From Bacillota bacterium (GTDB lineage Bacteria > Bacillota > Clostridia > Tissierellales > Peptoniphilaceae), in contig JAEZXH010000013.1 in the NCBI GenBank assembly GCA_023442775.1, positions 1-55,362 on the forward strand: DNA of 55,362 nucleotides, given 5' to 3'. Shown here piece after piece: positions 16,032-24,654 of the stretch. Below the pieces are notes generated by a model that was given only the letters and a program-made list of their open reading frames with translations, did not search any database and had not been told where the DNA came from. The number at the start of each line of letters is the position of its first letter. Within the stretch, counting starts at the first letter, position 1. Both the position numbers and the translations under genes were made by a program.

Positions 16032-16699
16032 GAGAGCTCCTCGAGGTCAAAGAACTCGTATTTGGCTATGGAAAGGAGAGACTACTCGATGGTCTCTCCT
16101 TTTCTGTCCCCGAGGGGCACTGGGTGGCCATTGTAGGAGAAAATGGGAGTGGAAAGAGTACGTTGATTCGTCTCCTCCTCGGGGAGTTGAGGCCCTGGTC
16201 TGGGTCCATCCTCTTAGATGGGAAGCCCCTTCGTCCCGGGATGGCGGTCCCCGAGGTGGGCTACGTCCCCCAATTGCGCGACGATCAAAACCTTCACTTT
16301 CCCATTACCGTGGAGGAACTCGTGGGCCTTCAAGCCTCGCGCCGCGGGTGGGGCCCTTGGCTTACGAAGGAGGAAAAGAAGCGCATCCATGAATGTCTCT
16401 CGACTGTGGGGATGGAGCACAAGAAGAAGAGCCTCTTCGGGGAACTCTCAGGGGGACAACGCCAGCGAGTCCTCTTGGCCAAGGCCATCATCCACACTCC
16501 GAAGTTTCTCGTCTTCGATGAGCCGACGACGGGAGTGGACCAGATGGGCAAGGAAATCCTCTACCGGCTGTTGAGCCATTTGCGCGAGGCCCACAACATC
16601 ACCATCCTTATGATTACCCACGAACTGGAGGGGGTGAAGGAGCGTCTCGATGGCCTCTACCGCATGGAAGAGGGGCGCCTGTTGGAGGTGAGAGAGTGA
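16028..16699 (+). CDS. znuC: Zinc ABC transporter ATP-binding protein ZnuC
   Basis: 223 residues with Walker A GENGSGKST (near 40), Q-loop VPQLRDDQNL, signature LSGGQRQRVLLAKA, Walker B FLVFDEPTTGVD and an ITHE switch. The start is TTG, overlapping the znuA stop, and the next gene overlaps by 4 bp, so the three are translationally coupled. Family and context give zinc (or possibly manganese) import at the membrane. Confidence 0.92.
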   Translation: MRELLEVKELVFGYGKERLLDGLSFSVPEGHWVAIVGENGSGKSTLIRLLLGELRPWSGSILLDGKPLRPGMAVPEVGYVPQLRDDQNLHFPITVEELVGLQASRRGWGPWLTKEEKKRIHECLSTVGMEHKKKSLFGELSGGQRQRVLLAKAIIHTPKFLVFDEPTTGVDQMGKEILYRLLSHLREAHNITILMITHELEGVKERLDGLYRMEEGRLLEVRE

Positions 16700-17502
16700 A
16701 TCTTTTTTCCTATGGATACATGGTCCGCGCCCTCTGGGTCGGGGCCCTCTTGGGAATCGTGATTCCCTCGTTGGGCCTCATCGTCGTCAATAAGCGGGTC
16801 TCCATGATTGGGGATGCCTTGAGCCACGTGAGCCTCGCCGGCGTCATGGGAGGGCTCATCCTCGGGGTCAATCCTATACTCGGTGCCTTGGTCATCGCCG
16901 TGGTGGCAGGACTTGGTCTCGAAGCGGTGGCCAAGAGGTTTCCAGGTTACGGAGAAATGGCGACGGCCATCGTCATGAGTACGGGAGTGGGGCTTGCCTC
17001 GATTCTCTCGGGATACGTCCGCGGGGCGGTGAATATCGAATCCTTCCTCTTTGGGAGCATCGTGGCGATTACGGATTTTGAGTGGTGGATGATTCTCGCC
17101 ATGAGCATCCTCGTCCTCGCCGCAAGTCTCTTCTTCTATCGTCCCCTCCTCTACAGCACCTTTGACCCGGTGGGGGCACGCCTATTTGGGGTCCATCTTG
17201 CCTGGGTGGACCGCCTCTTTATGGTACTGACCGCCCTCGTGGTCGCCTTGGCGTCGCGCACTGTCGGGGTTCTCATGATTTCTTCCCTCATGGTTCTTCC
17301 CGTTGCCGCCTCCATGCGGTTTCGCTTAGGCTATTGGAAGAGTATGCTCTTAAGTGGCGCCATTGGCCTCTTTATGACTCTCTCCGGTCTCGTCATTGCC
17401 TTTTACACGGGACTCAAACCAGGGGGCACCCTCGTTCTTCTGGGGGTGGTCATCCTCCTTTTCTCCATTCTCATCACCAACCGGAAAAGCCCCAGTCTCT
17501 AG
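16696..17502 (+). CDS. znuB: Zinc ABC transporter permease ZnuB
   Basis: 268 residues, GTG start overlapping znuC. Eight or so membrane segments and the ABC-3 family pattern: GIVIPSLGLIVVNKRVSMIGDALSH-type opening (shown by GDALSHVSLAG), an alanine-rich core and VGVLMISSLMVLPVAAS. It is the metal-conducting pore of the ZnuACB transporter. The stop codon lies inside the terminator hairpin loop. Confidence 0.92.
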   Translation: MNLFSYGYMVRALWVGALLGIVIPSLGLIVVNKRVSMIGDALSHVSLAGVMGGLILGVNPILGALVIAVVAGLGLEAVAKRFPGYGEMATAIVMSTGVGLASILSGYVRGAVNIESFLFGSIVAITDFEWWMILAMSILVLAASLFFYRPLLYSTFDPVGARLFGVHLAWVDRLFMVLTALVVALASRTVGVLMISSLMVLPVAASMRFRLGYWKSMLLSGAIGLFMTLSGLVIAFYTGLKPGGTLVLLGVVILLFSILITNRKSPSL

Positions 17503-17512
17503 GGGCTTTTTT
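17487..17512 (+). terminator. Terminator of znuACB
   Basis: AAGCCCC (17487-17493) pairs with GGGGCTT (17502-17508), then a T run. The arm upstream of the stop lies within the znuB coding sequence. Confidence 0.85.
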
Positions 17513-17537
17513 GATGGAATGGAGGAGGCGAGTGCTA

Positions 17538-17546
17538 TGCTATAAT
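17538..17546 (+). promoter_or_regulatory. Extended -10 promoter for the pgm operon
   Basis: TGC directly before TATAAT (17541-17546) forms an extended -10, 60 nt before the start. No -35 at proper distance is evident. Confidence 0.55.
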
Positions 17547-17605
17547 GGAAGAAAACGGTTCTTAAGATTGAAAGAACACATTGATTGACTAGAAAGAGGA
17601 AGAGA

Positions 17606-19291
17606 ATGGACTATCGTGAGCGGCTTCGTCAGTGGATGGAAGATCCTGCCATCGACGAGAAGGAAAAGGAAGAACTGAAGGGCCTCGACGAGAAGGAACT
17701 CGAGGATCGCTTCTATCGCGATTTGGAGTTTGGGACCGCAGGACTCCGTGGCCATCTTGGTGCCGGGACGAACCGGATGAATGAAGTCATCATCAAACGG
17801 GCGAGTTGTGCCCTTGGAAAAGTGGTGGCACGAGGAGGAGAAGAGGCAAAGGAGCGAGGCGTCATGATCGCCTACGACGTGCGCCGCATGAGTCGTGAGT
17901 TTGCCCACATCACCGCCCGCGTCCTCGCCGCCATGGGGATTCGTGCCCTGGTCACCGAAGACATTCGCCCGACCCCGCTCCTTGCCTTTGGGGTGCGTCA
18001 CTACCATACAAAGGCCGGGGTCATGGTCACCGCCTCCCACAACCCGAAAAACGACAACGGCTACAAGGTCTACTGGGAGGAGGGTTCCCAGATTCTCGAG
18101 GACAAGGCCAATGAAATCTTGGCGGCTCTCGAGGAGACCCCAGTCGGGGAGGTGACCTTGGCGGATTGGGATGAAGCCGTGGAGAAGGGCCTCATTCGTC
18201 TTGTGGGCAAGGAACTCGACGATGCCTATGATGCGGTGACCCTCCCGAAGGCACTCACCGATGACGTGGATTTTTCCACTCCCATCGTCTACACCCCCCT
18301 CCACGGCACGGGAAACATCCCCGTGCGGCGGATTCTGAAGGCGCGTGGTTTTGAGAATATCATCGTGGTAAAGGAACAGGAGAACCCAGACGGGACGTTC
18401 CCCACCATCGATTACCCCAACCCTGAGGACTCCCGCGCCTTCGCCTGCGCCCTGCCCTATGCCAAGGAGCACCATGCGGATCTCATCCTCGCCACGGACC
18501 CGGACAGCGACCGCCTTGCGGCGATGATTCCCACGCCAGAGGGGGAATGGCTTCCCCTAAACGGCAATCAAATGGGGGCCATGCTCATCGCCTACATCTT
18601 GGAGCGACTCAAGGAACAAGATGCCATCCCGGGGGATGGAGCGGTGGTGAAGAGTGTCGTCACTGGGGACTTTGGTCGCGTGATTGCCGAGTCCTATGGC
18701 GTGGCCACCTTCGAGACCTTGACGGGGTTCAAGAACATCTGCGATCTGCCCAACCAATGGGACAAGGACCAGGAGCAGACCTTTATCTTTGGCTATGAGG
18801 AGAGCATCGGTTACGTCTATGGGGACCAGGTCCGGGATAAGGATGCGGTGATTTCCGCCATGATCTTTGCGGAGATGTGCGCCTTTGAAAAGAAGCGGGG
18901 CCGCAGCCTCTACGCCTTCCTCGAGGACCTCTATACGACCTATGGTTACTATCGGGAAAAACTTGTGAGCCTCGTCCGTGAAGGGATTGAAGGAAAAGCG
19001 GAGATTGAGGGCTGGATGAGAAGCGTCCGGGAAGAGCCCATGGTGCACGTTGCCGACATGGAGGTGGTGGAAGTTCTCGACTATAAGGACGGCGTCCTGG
19101 GTCTTCCGAAGACAAACCTCTTGAAGTATCGCCTCCTCGATGGGTCTTGGTTTGCCCTTCGTCCCTCGGGAACGGAGCCCAAGCTCAAACTCTACGTCTA
19201 TGCCGTGGACCCAGATAGAGCCCGGGCGGAAGAAAAGGTCGAGGCCATCACGAAGGCGATCCTCTCTCGCCTCGAGGGGAAGGACCGATGA
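17606..19291 (+). CDS. Phosphoglucomutase/phosphomannomutase (alpha-D-phosphohexomutase)
   Basis: 561 residues, the size of the Bacillus PgcA/YhxB type. The family landmarks occur in order: phosphoserine loop TASHNPKNDNGYK (Ser near 141), metal loop DPDSDR, substrate loop GYEESIGY and phosphate-binding RPSGTEPK near the C-terminus. It interconverts hexose 1- and 6-phosphates for cell-wall and glycolipid precursors. ATG 17606 follows GAAAGAGGAAGAG; an upstream TTG is not needed. The next gene overlaps by ATGA, starting a seven-gene coupled chain. Confidence 0.92.
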   Translation: MDYRERLRQWMEDPAIDEKEKEELKGLDEKELEDRFYRDLEFGTAGLRGHLGAGTNRMNEVIIKRASCALGKVVARGGEEAKERGVMIAYDVRRMSREFAHITARVLAAMGIRALVTEDIRPTPLLAFGVRHYHTKAGVMVTASHNPKNDNGYKVYWEEGSQILEDKANEILAALEETPVGEVTLADWDEAVEKGLIRLVGKELDDAYDAVTLPKALTDDVDFSTPIVYTPLHGTGNIPVRRILKARGFENIIVVKEQENPDGTFPTIDYPNPEDSRAFACALPYAKEHHADLILATDPDSDRLAAMIPTPEGEWLPLNGNQMGAMLIAYILERLKEQDAIPGDGAVVKSVVTGDFGRVIAESYGVATFETLTGFKNICDLPNQWDKDQEQTFIFGYEESIGYVYGDQVRDKDAVISAMIFAEMCAFEKKRGRSLYAFLEDLYTTYGYYREKLVSLVREGIEGKAEIEGWMRSVREEPMVHVADMEVVEVLDYKDGVLGLPKTNLLKYRLLDGSWFALRPSGTEPKLKLYVYAVDPDRARAEEKVEAITKAILSRLEGKDR

Positions 19292-20190
19292 TTCTCACCT
19301 ACGAGTGGGAGGGGGTCTTCTTACGCGCCTATGGCCTCGTCGATGAAACCACGGGATGCATCGAGGCAAAGCCCTGGGAGATGGGGGGAACAGGGCTCAC
19401 CATGGCACGGATTCTCGCCAACCGGCGCGACGACGTCCATCTCCTCTGTGCCCTTGGGCCAAAGCGTGGAAAACTCATGGCAGAGCGCCTGAACCATGAG
19501 GGCCTCGAGGTCATTGCTCTAAAAACCAAAGAGGACAATCAAGAGACCCTCCTCATCGAAGGGCAGAAGACCCAGCGTTTTTCCACCGCCCCTCCGCGGA
19601 TGACCCAAGAAGAAGTCCGAAGTTTTTGGAATCTCTTCGATGAAGAACTCCAACGGGCCACGGTTCTCCTCGTGCCGCCACACCCTGTGGAAATGGCGAA
19701 GGAAGCCCTCGAGCACGGCCTCGATGCCGCTATTCCCACGGTGATTGCCCCGGGGAGACGGGCGAAGGAATTCCTCGAGTCGCGGCCCTTCTGCCTCGTC
19801 CTTCGAAAGGAAGAACTAGAAGACGTCACAGGTCTTAAGATTTCCTTCGGCCATGAGGTCCTGCGCGCCTCCCGGATGGTCCTTCAGAAGGGGGTGGGAC
19901 GCCTCGTCGTCCTCTCCCGAGACGGGCAAGCCATCATGGTGCAACGAGAAGGCGCGTGGAGGGTGAAACGAGAATCTCCCACGCCCCTCTCCATCGACAC
20001 CGACGCCGTCGCCCTTGCCCTCGCCCAGGCCATCCTCCGTCAATACGACAGGGACATGACCCTCTCCTATGCCCTTGCGGCGGGGATTGTGGGGATGGAG
20101 AATCTCCTCCGAGAGGGAGACGCGTCTCTCAAAGCTCAGATGCAACAACTCCGTGGAAAGGAGCTCTACGATGACACGACATCATCTTAA
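19288..20190 (+). CDS. PfkB-fold protein related to 1-phosphofructokinase, with altered catalytic loop
   Basis: 300 residues resembling FruK/LacC-type PfkB kinases: GGTGLTMARILANR matches the GG-nxA substrate loop, and ALGPKRGKLMAERL matches the following helix. The C-terminal anion-hole and catalytic motif, normally GAGD, is replaced by SIDTDAVALALA. An Asp remains nearby but the glycines that hold the ATP phosphates are gone. It may therefore be inactive, regulatory or use an unusual mechanism. It is coupled to the phosphohexomutase gene by ATGA and followed by an overlapping hydrolase, which suggests a sugar-phosphate role. I give no gene symbol because activity is doubtful. Confidence 0.65.
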   Translation: MILTYEWEGVFLRAYGLVDETTGCIEAKPWEMGGTGLTMARILANRRDDVHLLCALGPKRGKLMAERLNHEGLEVIALKTKEDNQETLLIEGQKTQRFSTAPPRMTQEEVRSFWNLFDEELQRATVLLVPPHPVEMAKEALEHGLDAAIPTVIAPGRRAKEFLESRPFCLVLRKEELEDVTGLKISFGHEVLRASRMVLQKGVGRLVVLSRDGQAIMVQREGAWRVKRESPTPLSIDTDAVALALAQAILRQYDRDMTLSYALAAGIVGMENLLREGDASLKAQMQQLRGKELYDDTTSS

Positions 20191-20722
20191 GAAAGAAGAG
20201 GCCCTCATCCTCTGGATCGACGTCCAAGAGAGTCTGAGAAAGGCCATTGACAAAGACAACCATCTGTTGGACCACGTGAAGATTCTCGCAAAGGGTGCCG
20301 ATGCCCTAGGGGTCCCTTCCATTGCCACCACCCAATACGCCAAGGGCCTAGGCCCGGTCCATGAAGAACTCCTCGAGATTCTCCCCGACGTACCCGTCTA
20401 CGATAAAATCACCTACAGTGTCCTCGATGACGAGGCCATTCGTGAAGCCTTGAAGCAGACTGGGAAGACCCAGATCATTCTCGCAGGGATGGAGACCCAT
20501 ATCTGTGTCCTCTCTTCTGCACTTTCTCTTCTCGAAGAGGGGGTTCAGGTCTTCGTTCCCATGGAAGTGGTGGGGAGTCGAAAACTTGCCCACCACGAGA
20601 ACGGCCTCGCCCAGATTGCGACGGCAGGAGGCGTAGTGACCAACGTGGAGACCGTCCTCTTCCAAATGATGGAGAGTGCAAAATCTCCCGCCTTCAAAAC
20701 CATCCAGGGGCTGATTAAGTAG
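20171..20722 (+). CDS. Isochorismatase-fold cysteine hydrolase
   Basis: 183 residues with the isochorismatase-like pattern: Asp in LILWIDVQESL (about 15), Lys in YDKITYSV (about 80) and the nucleophile Cys in GMETHICVLSSALSL (about 118). Members hydrolyse amides or vinyl ethers such as nicotinamide or N-carbamoyl compounds. The pattern most resembles the bacterial YcaC/YwoC-like or mammalian ISOC branch, whose substrates are unclear. The ATG at 20171 has AAAGGAGCTCTACG upstream and the gene overlaps the PfkB-like gene by 20 bp. Confidence 0.78.
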   Translation: MTRHHLKKEEALILWIDVQESLRKAIDKDNHLLDHVKILAKGADALGVPSIATTQYAKGLGPVHEELLEILPDVPVYDKITYSVLDDEAIREALKQTGKTQIILAGMETHICVLSSALSLLEEGVQVFVPMEVVGSRKLAHHENGLAQIATAGGVVTNVETVLFQMMESAKSPAFKTIQGLIK

Positions 20723-21765
20723 TGAGTTTTCTCTTCTATCATCTGGCGGATTTGCACCTTGGGATGCGCCTTCCTCCAGAGGCTCGTCCCATGGCGGACT
20801 ACGAAGAGCATACCCTTCGCGCCCTTCGCCACGTCTTTCACCGGGGAAGAGAAGAGGGGGCGAAGGCCTATTTCTTTGCGGGCGACGTCTATGAGAAGAC
20901 CATGGTGCGACGAGAGACGGTCCAGCGGTTTCTCGACCTCTGTGCCGAGGCGGCTCCTGGTCGGGTGTTTCTCATCGGGGGCAATCACGATGACTTCTCC
21001 TCCTACGTGGTCTATGACTGGGTGGATGTTCCAGAGAATGTCCACGTCTTTCGGGATGCTTGGGGGAGGGTGTTTTTGCCGGAAGAGGATCTCGCCATCT
21101 ACGGGCGCTCCTGGGTTCGACCCTCTGGGGAGACCTTTGAGCTCCCTCAGTTTGGGGAGGAGAAGAGGAGAATTCTCTTGGCCCACGGCACCGTCGGAGG
21201 ACGAGACTATCTGCCCCTGTCGCCCCAGGCCCTTCAATCCTTCGATTATGCGGCACTGGGGCACATTCACACCCCCCATCTCGAGAGGAACTGGGCCTAT
21301 CCTGGGTGCCTCGTTCCCCATTCCTTTCGCCATGCTGCGCCCCGAGGTTTTATCCGAGGCCGTATAGAGGGAGGGCGGGTCCATCTGAGTTTCCAACCGG
21401 TGACTTCCCTCGCCTTTCGAGAGCTGGTCTGGGATACGGGAAAGGGCATCGATGGGCTTTTGAGGGAACTCGAGGGACCGGAGGAGTTGGCCCTCCACCT
21501 CATTCTCCAAGGGGAGAAACTCCCCGTCGCGGAGATGAGAAGTCTCAAGCGCCTCCTACGGGAGAGGACATTTCTTCTTCGCCTCGAGGATGAGACGAGA
21601 GAGACTTTTGAGGAGAGAGATCTGGCACAGATGGGAGGGGGACGACTCCTCGAGACGATGCTTCGCCTCCTCGAGACCCGTGAAGACCTTGAGGATGTTC
21701 CGACTCTTCGGGAGCATCTCATGAACTTATGGAGGGAGGCAGAGGATGTACATCAGCGGCATTGA
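20722..21765 (+). CDS. SbcD/YhaO-like DNA exonuclease (metallophosphoesterase)
   Basis: 347 residues, GTG start. The calcineurin-like nuclease motifs are DLHLG (10-14), GDVYE, GGNHDD, LLAHGT and GHIHTP. The C-terminal third is the adaptor seen in SbcD/Mre11 and YhaO proteins. It overlaps by 20 bp a gene encoding an SMC-like ATPase, which fits a YhaO-YhaN or SbcCD-type complex that trims DNA ends in repair. The protein is nearer YhaO than canonical SbcD by pairing with a short YhaN-like ATPase (inference). Confidence 0.8.
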   Translation: MSFLFYHLADLHLGMRLPPEARPMADYEEHTLRALRHVFHRGREEGAKAYFFAGDVYEKTMVRRETVQRFLDLCAEAAPGRVFLIGGNHDDFSSYVVYDWVDVPENVHVFRDAWGRVFLPEEDLAIYGRSWVRPSGETFELPQFGEEKRRILLAHGTVGGRDYLPLSPQALQSFDYAALGHIHTPHLERNWAYPGCLVPHSFRHAAPRGFIRGRIEGGRVHLSFQPVTSLAFRELVWDTGKGIDGLLRELEGPEELALHLILQGEKLPVAEMRSLKRLLRERTFLLRLEDETRETFEERDLAQMGGGRLLETMLRLLETREDLEDVPTLREHLMNLWREAEDVHQRH

Positions 21766-23371
21766 GCTTTCCCACTTCGGGAAGTTCGAAAATCTGAACC
21801 TCTCATTCGACGAGAATTTTCACGTCATCTATGGGCCCAATGAGTCTGGGAAATCCACCCTCACCTATGCCCTCTTTGGCCTCCTCTACGACTTCATCAA
21901 ACCGGGAAAGAAAACCCTCGTCTATGCTCTTCCAAAGTCTCTCTATGTCTCCGAGGACTTTTCCACCACGGGACAGATGACCCTTCGAGAAGGGAAACGC
22001 CAATGGAAGATCCTCCGTCGCTTCACAAGGGGAAGGGAAGAGGCACGTCTCTTTGAGGGCGGGGAAGACGCGACCGAAGAGCTGGGGCGTTTTCATCACC
22101 GACGGATTCAAAGTTTTGGGGAGAGCCTCTTCGGGGTTCCTGGGAGCACTTACCTCAGCGCCTGCATCATCCGCCAAGAAGAGTTACGCCTCGACGCCGA
22201 GGAGAAAGACGTCCAGGAAAGTCTCATCCGTGGGGCCTTTGATCGTGAGGAAGAGTCGATGATACGCGCCATGGAGGCGGTCCTTGAAGAGAGAAAGAAG
22301 GCGCGAGGCACCCTTCGTCGTCAAAAGAGTGCCCTCGGAAATCTCTCCCGGGAACGGGAGGAGCTCTTTCGAGAGGAGGAGAGTCTTCTGCGCCTCGTCG
22401 ACGAGAGTGCTTCCCTTCAAGATGATCTCGAAGTACTTCGCAAATGCCGGGAGACTCTCCTTCAAGAATTTTCCCGCGCCGAGGGGAATCGACGACAAGA
22501 ACTCCTCCAATGGAAGCAGGAGTTGGAAGAAAGGACCCAAGACACTGCCCCTAGGGCCCGAAAAGAGTGGTCCACCGAGAGGCTTCTCCTCGGCGGAGGG
22601 CTCGTTCTTCTCGGGGTGGTTTTTCTCCTTCTCATCCATCATCCCTTGCGATTTCTAGGACTTTTCCTTCTCGCCGCAGGCCTTTGGGCTTGTCTTCCCC
22701 GGCGAAAGGCGAAGGAGGAAGGAAATCTAGGACACTTTGAGGCGGAACAACTGGCGCGAATTTCCAGAGAACTCCGGGATTTTTCCGAGGACCTTCCCGT
22801 GGGAGAGGCGCGGGAATACGAGGTCGTTAAAAAGGAGTTGTTATCCGTGGAGGCCCAGATTGACGCCCACACCAAGAGTATTGGGCGCTACGAGAAGGCC
22901 CTCCTGGAACTCCAGCAGATTCAAGAGCGACTCGCCCAAGTGGAGGAGGCCATGGATTCCCAAGAAGATGCCGCCGATGTTGACCTCGTCCTAAGAGAAC
23001 TCCTCGACGAGGCGAAGGACGAGATTCTCAGAGAACGACAGGAGGACTTCGAGGGGCTGATGAAGTCCTATCTTCGTCGACTCACCTGTGAGGCCCATCC
23101 GAAGGCATCTCTTTCCGAGGCACAGCTCAGCACAGCGACGAAGGACCAATACGCCCTCGCCCATCGCCTCGCCATGGCAGAGATTCTCGCCCCTGGGGCC
23201 CCTCTCGTCCTCGACGACGTCCTCAATCACTTTGACGAGACCCGCAAGAGAGAAGCCCTCGCCCTCTTTCGAGAGATTTCCTCGACGCGCCAAGTCATTT
23301 TTCTCACGAGCCAACGACAAGACCTCCCGCCACCAGAATGGAAGATACCAATGATGGAGCTACCCCTATGA
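21746..23371 (+). CDS. SMC/Rad50-like ATPase, YhaN type, with central hydrophobic segment
   Basis: 541 residues: Walker A GPNESGKST near residue 36, a central region of coiled coil (about 170-275 and 345-420) split by two hydrophobic helices (about 277-315), and a C-terminal Walker B with LVLDDVLNHFDE. Rad50/SbcC proteins normally have a zinc hook there. YhaN-like proteins instead have a membrane-like segment, as here. The short coils make it far smaller than SbcC. It forms the ATPase partner of the preceding nuclease, probably at the membrane. It overlaps the next gene by ATGA. Confidence 0.78.
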   Translation: MYISGIELSHFGKFENLNLSFDENFHVIYGPNESGKSTLTYALFGLLYDFIKPGKKTLVYALPKSLYVSEDFSTTGQMTLREGKRQWKILRRFTRGREEARLFEGGEDATEELGRFHHRRIQSFGESLFGVPGSTYLSACIIRQEELRLDAEEKDVQESLIRGAFDREEESMIRAMEAVLEERKKARGTLRRQKSALGNLSREREELFREEESLLRLVDESASLQDDLEVLRKCRETLLQEFSRAEGNRRQELLQWKQELEERTQDTAPRARKEWSTERLLLGGGLVLLGVVFLLLIHHPLRFLGLFLLAAGLWACLPRRKAKEEGNLGHFEAEQLARISRELRDFSEDLPVGEAREYEVVKKELLSVEAQIDAHTKSIGRYEKALLELQQIQERLAQVEEAMDSQEDAADVDLVLRELLDEAKDEILRERQEDFEGLMKSYLRRLTCEAHPKASLSEAQLSTATKDQYALAHRLAMAEILAPGAPLVLDDVLNHFDETRKREALALFREISSTRQVIFLTSQRQDLPPPEWKIPMMELPL

Positions 23372-24057
23372 AGATTTTTGCCCTCGCAGATACCCACCTC
23401 GATCACACAAAGGACAAGGCCATGGACGTTTTTGGCGCCGCGTGGAAGGATCACGACGCCAGAATTTTCTCCGCCTGGAAAGAGCGAGTCTCGGAAGAGG
23501 ACCTCGTCCTCTTACCCGGCGACATCTCCTGGGCCCTCAAGTGGAGTGAAGCCCTGGAAGACCTCCGGGCCCTCGACAATCTTCCCGGGAAGAAGTTGCT
23601 GTTGCGCGGCAATCACGACTACTGGTGGACGAGTCTCAAAAAGATGCGGGAGGAGGGGTTTCGCACCATCGACTTTATTCAAAACAACAGCATCGTCGTG
23701 GATGATGTGGCCATTTGCGGGACGAGGGGCTGGGTACACCCGGGAGGGGACCAGTTCGACGCCCAGGACGAAAAGATTTACGCGAGAGAACTTCAGCGTC
23801 TCACCCTCTCCTTGGAAAGCATCCCAAAGGCAGTGACGAAGCGCATCGCCATGATACACTACCCTCCCTTTTTGAAGCAGGAGATGGACAGTCCCTTTTG
23901 CCGCCTCTTAGAGGAACACCAGGTCTCTCTCTGCCTCTACGGCCATCTCCACGGCGAGGGGCATCGTCACATCGTCGAGGGAAATCTTCGTGGAGTCGAG
24001 TATCTGTGTGTGGCGGCAGACTATATTGGGTTTTCCCCGAAGGAGGTCTTTCTATGA
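23368..24057 (+). CDS. Calcineurin-like metallophosphoesterase
   Basis: 229 residues with all metal motifs: DTHLDH (8-13), GDISW, GNHDYWW, an IHYPP His, and GHLHGEGH. The family includes small phosphatases and phosphodiesterases such as YkuE-like proteins; the exact substrate is not visible. ATG 23368 overlaps the stop of the ATPase gene and gives a protein that begins directly at the first motif. It overlaps the CYTH gene by ATGA, so both may be made together. Confidence 0.82.
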   Translation: MKIFALADTHLDHTKDKAMDVFGAAWKDHDARIFSAWKERVSEEDLVLLPGDISWALKWSEALEDLRALDNLPGKKLLLRGNHDYWWTSLKKMREEGFRTIDFIQNNSIVVDDVAICGTRGWVHPGGDQFDAQDEKIYARELQRLTLSLESIPKAVTKRIAMIHYPPFLKQEMDSPFCRLLEEHQVSLCLYGHLHGEGHRHIVEGNLRGVEYLCVAADYIGFSPKEVFL

Positions 24058-24605
24058 GTAAGGAACGAGAATTGGAAGTGAAGCTCTTAGGCCTCGACCT
24101 CGAGGAGCTGGAGCAAAAAATTCGCGAAGCGGGTGGAGAGTTTCTCGGCGCAGAACACCAGACGAACTGGACCATCAATCGCAGCGACGTCCCCTATCCC
24201 GAGGAGAAGGGCTATCTTCGCATCCGTCGGACGAAGAAGCAGGGACTCACCTCCTGTGAAGTCACCTTAAAGGAAAAAAAGGAGGCCTCCGAGGTACGAG
24301 AGCACATGGAGCACACCATCGCCATCGACGATGCAGAGGAGATGCTCCTCATCTTTCAGGCCCTGGGCTATGACGAGATTCACCGTGGAGAGAAGCACCG
24401 AAAGAGCTATCGCCTCGAGGGGGCTCGAATCGATCTCGATGCCTGGGATGAAAAGACTTACCCCTATCCCTATGCGGAAGTGGAGGTCAAGCGTGAGGAG
24501 GACCTCGGAAAGATTCTCGAGCTCCTTCAGGTCCCCGAGGAGGCGGTGTCCCTCCTCTCCATTTCTGATTTGCGACGCCAATGGAAAAAAAGATGTGAAA
24601 AATAA
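24054..24605 (+). CDS. CYTH-domain phosphatase/cyclase-like protein
   Basis: 183 residues beginning MSKERELEVKL, which contains the ExExK signature of the CYTH (triphosphate tunnel) superfamily. Further acidic and basic strands follow, RIRRTKK, VTLKEK, RKSYR, IDLDAW and EVEVK, as expected for the eight-strand tunnel. These enzymes hydrolyse inorganic or organic triphosphates or, rarely, make cAMP. The Firmicute relatives (YjbK type) are of unclear function, and a triphosphatase is most likely. It is the last gene of the coupled chain, before the ppsA promoter. Confidence 0.82.
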   Translation: MSKERELEVKLLGLDLEELEQKIREAGGEFLGAEHQTNWTINRSDVPYPEEKGYLRIRRTKKQGLTSCEVTLKEKKEASEVREHMEHTIAIDDAEEMLLIFQALGYDEIHRGEKHRKSYRLEGARIDLDAWDEKTYPYPYAEVEVKREEDLGKILELLQVPEEAVSLLSISDLRRQWKKRCEK

Positions 24606-24624
24606 CGCAACACATTAGGATGTG

Positions 24625-24633
24625 TGCTATAAT
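24625..24633 (+). promoter_or_regulatory. Extended -10 promoter of ppsA
   Basis: TGC followed by TATAAT (24628-24633), 22 nt before the ppsA ATG. This is the same extended -10 form as before pgm. Confidence 0.6.
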
Positions 24634-24654
24634 GAAACCGAAAGGAGGCGCATT

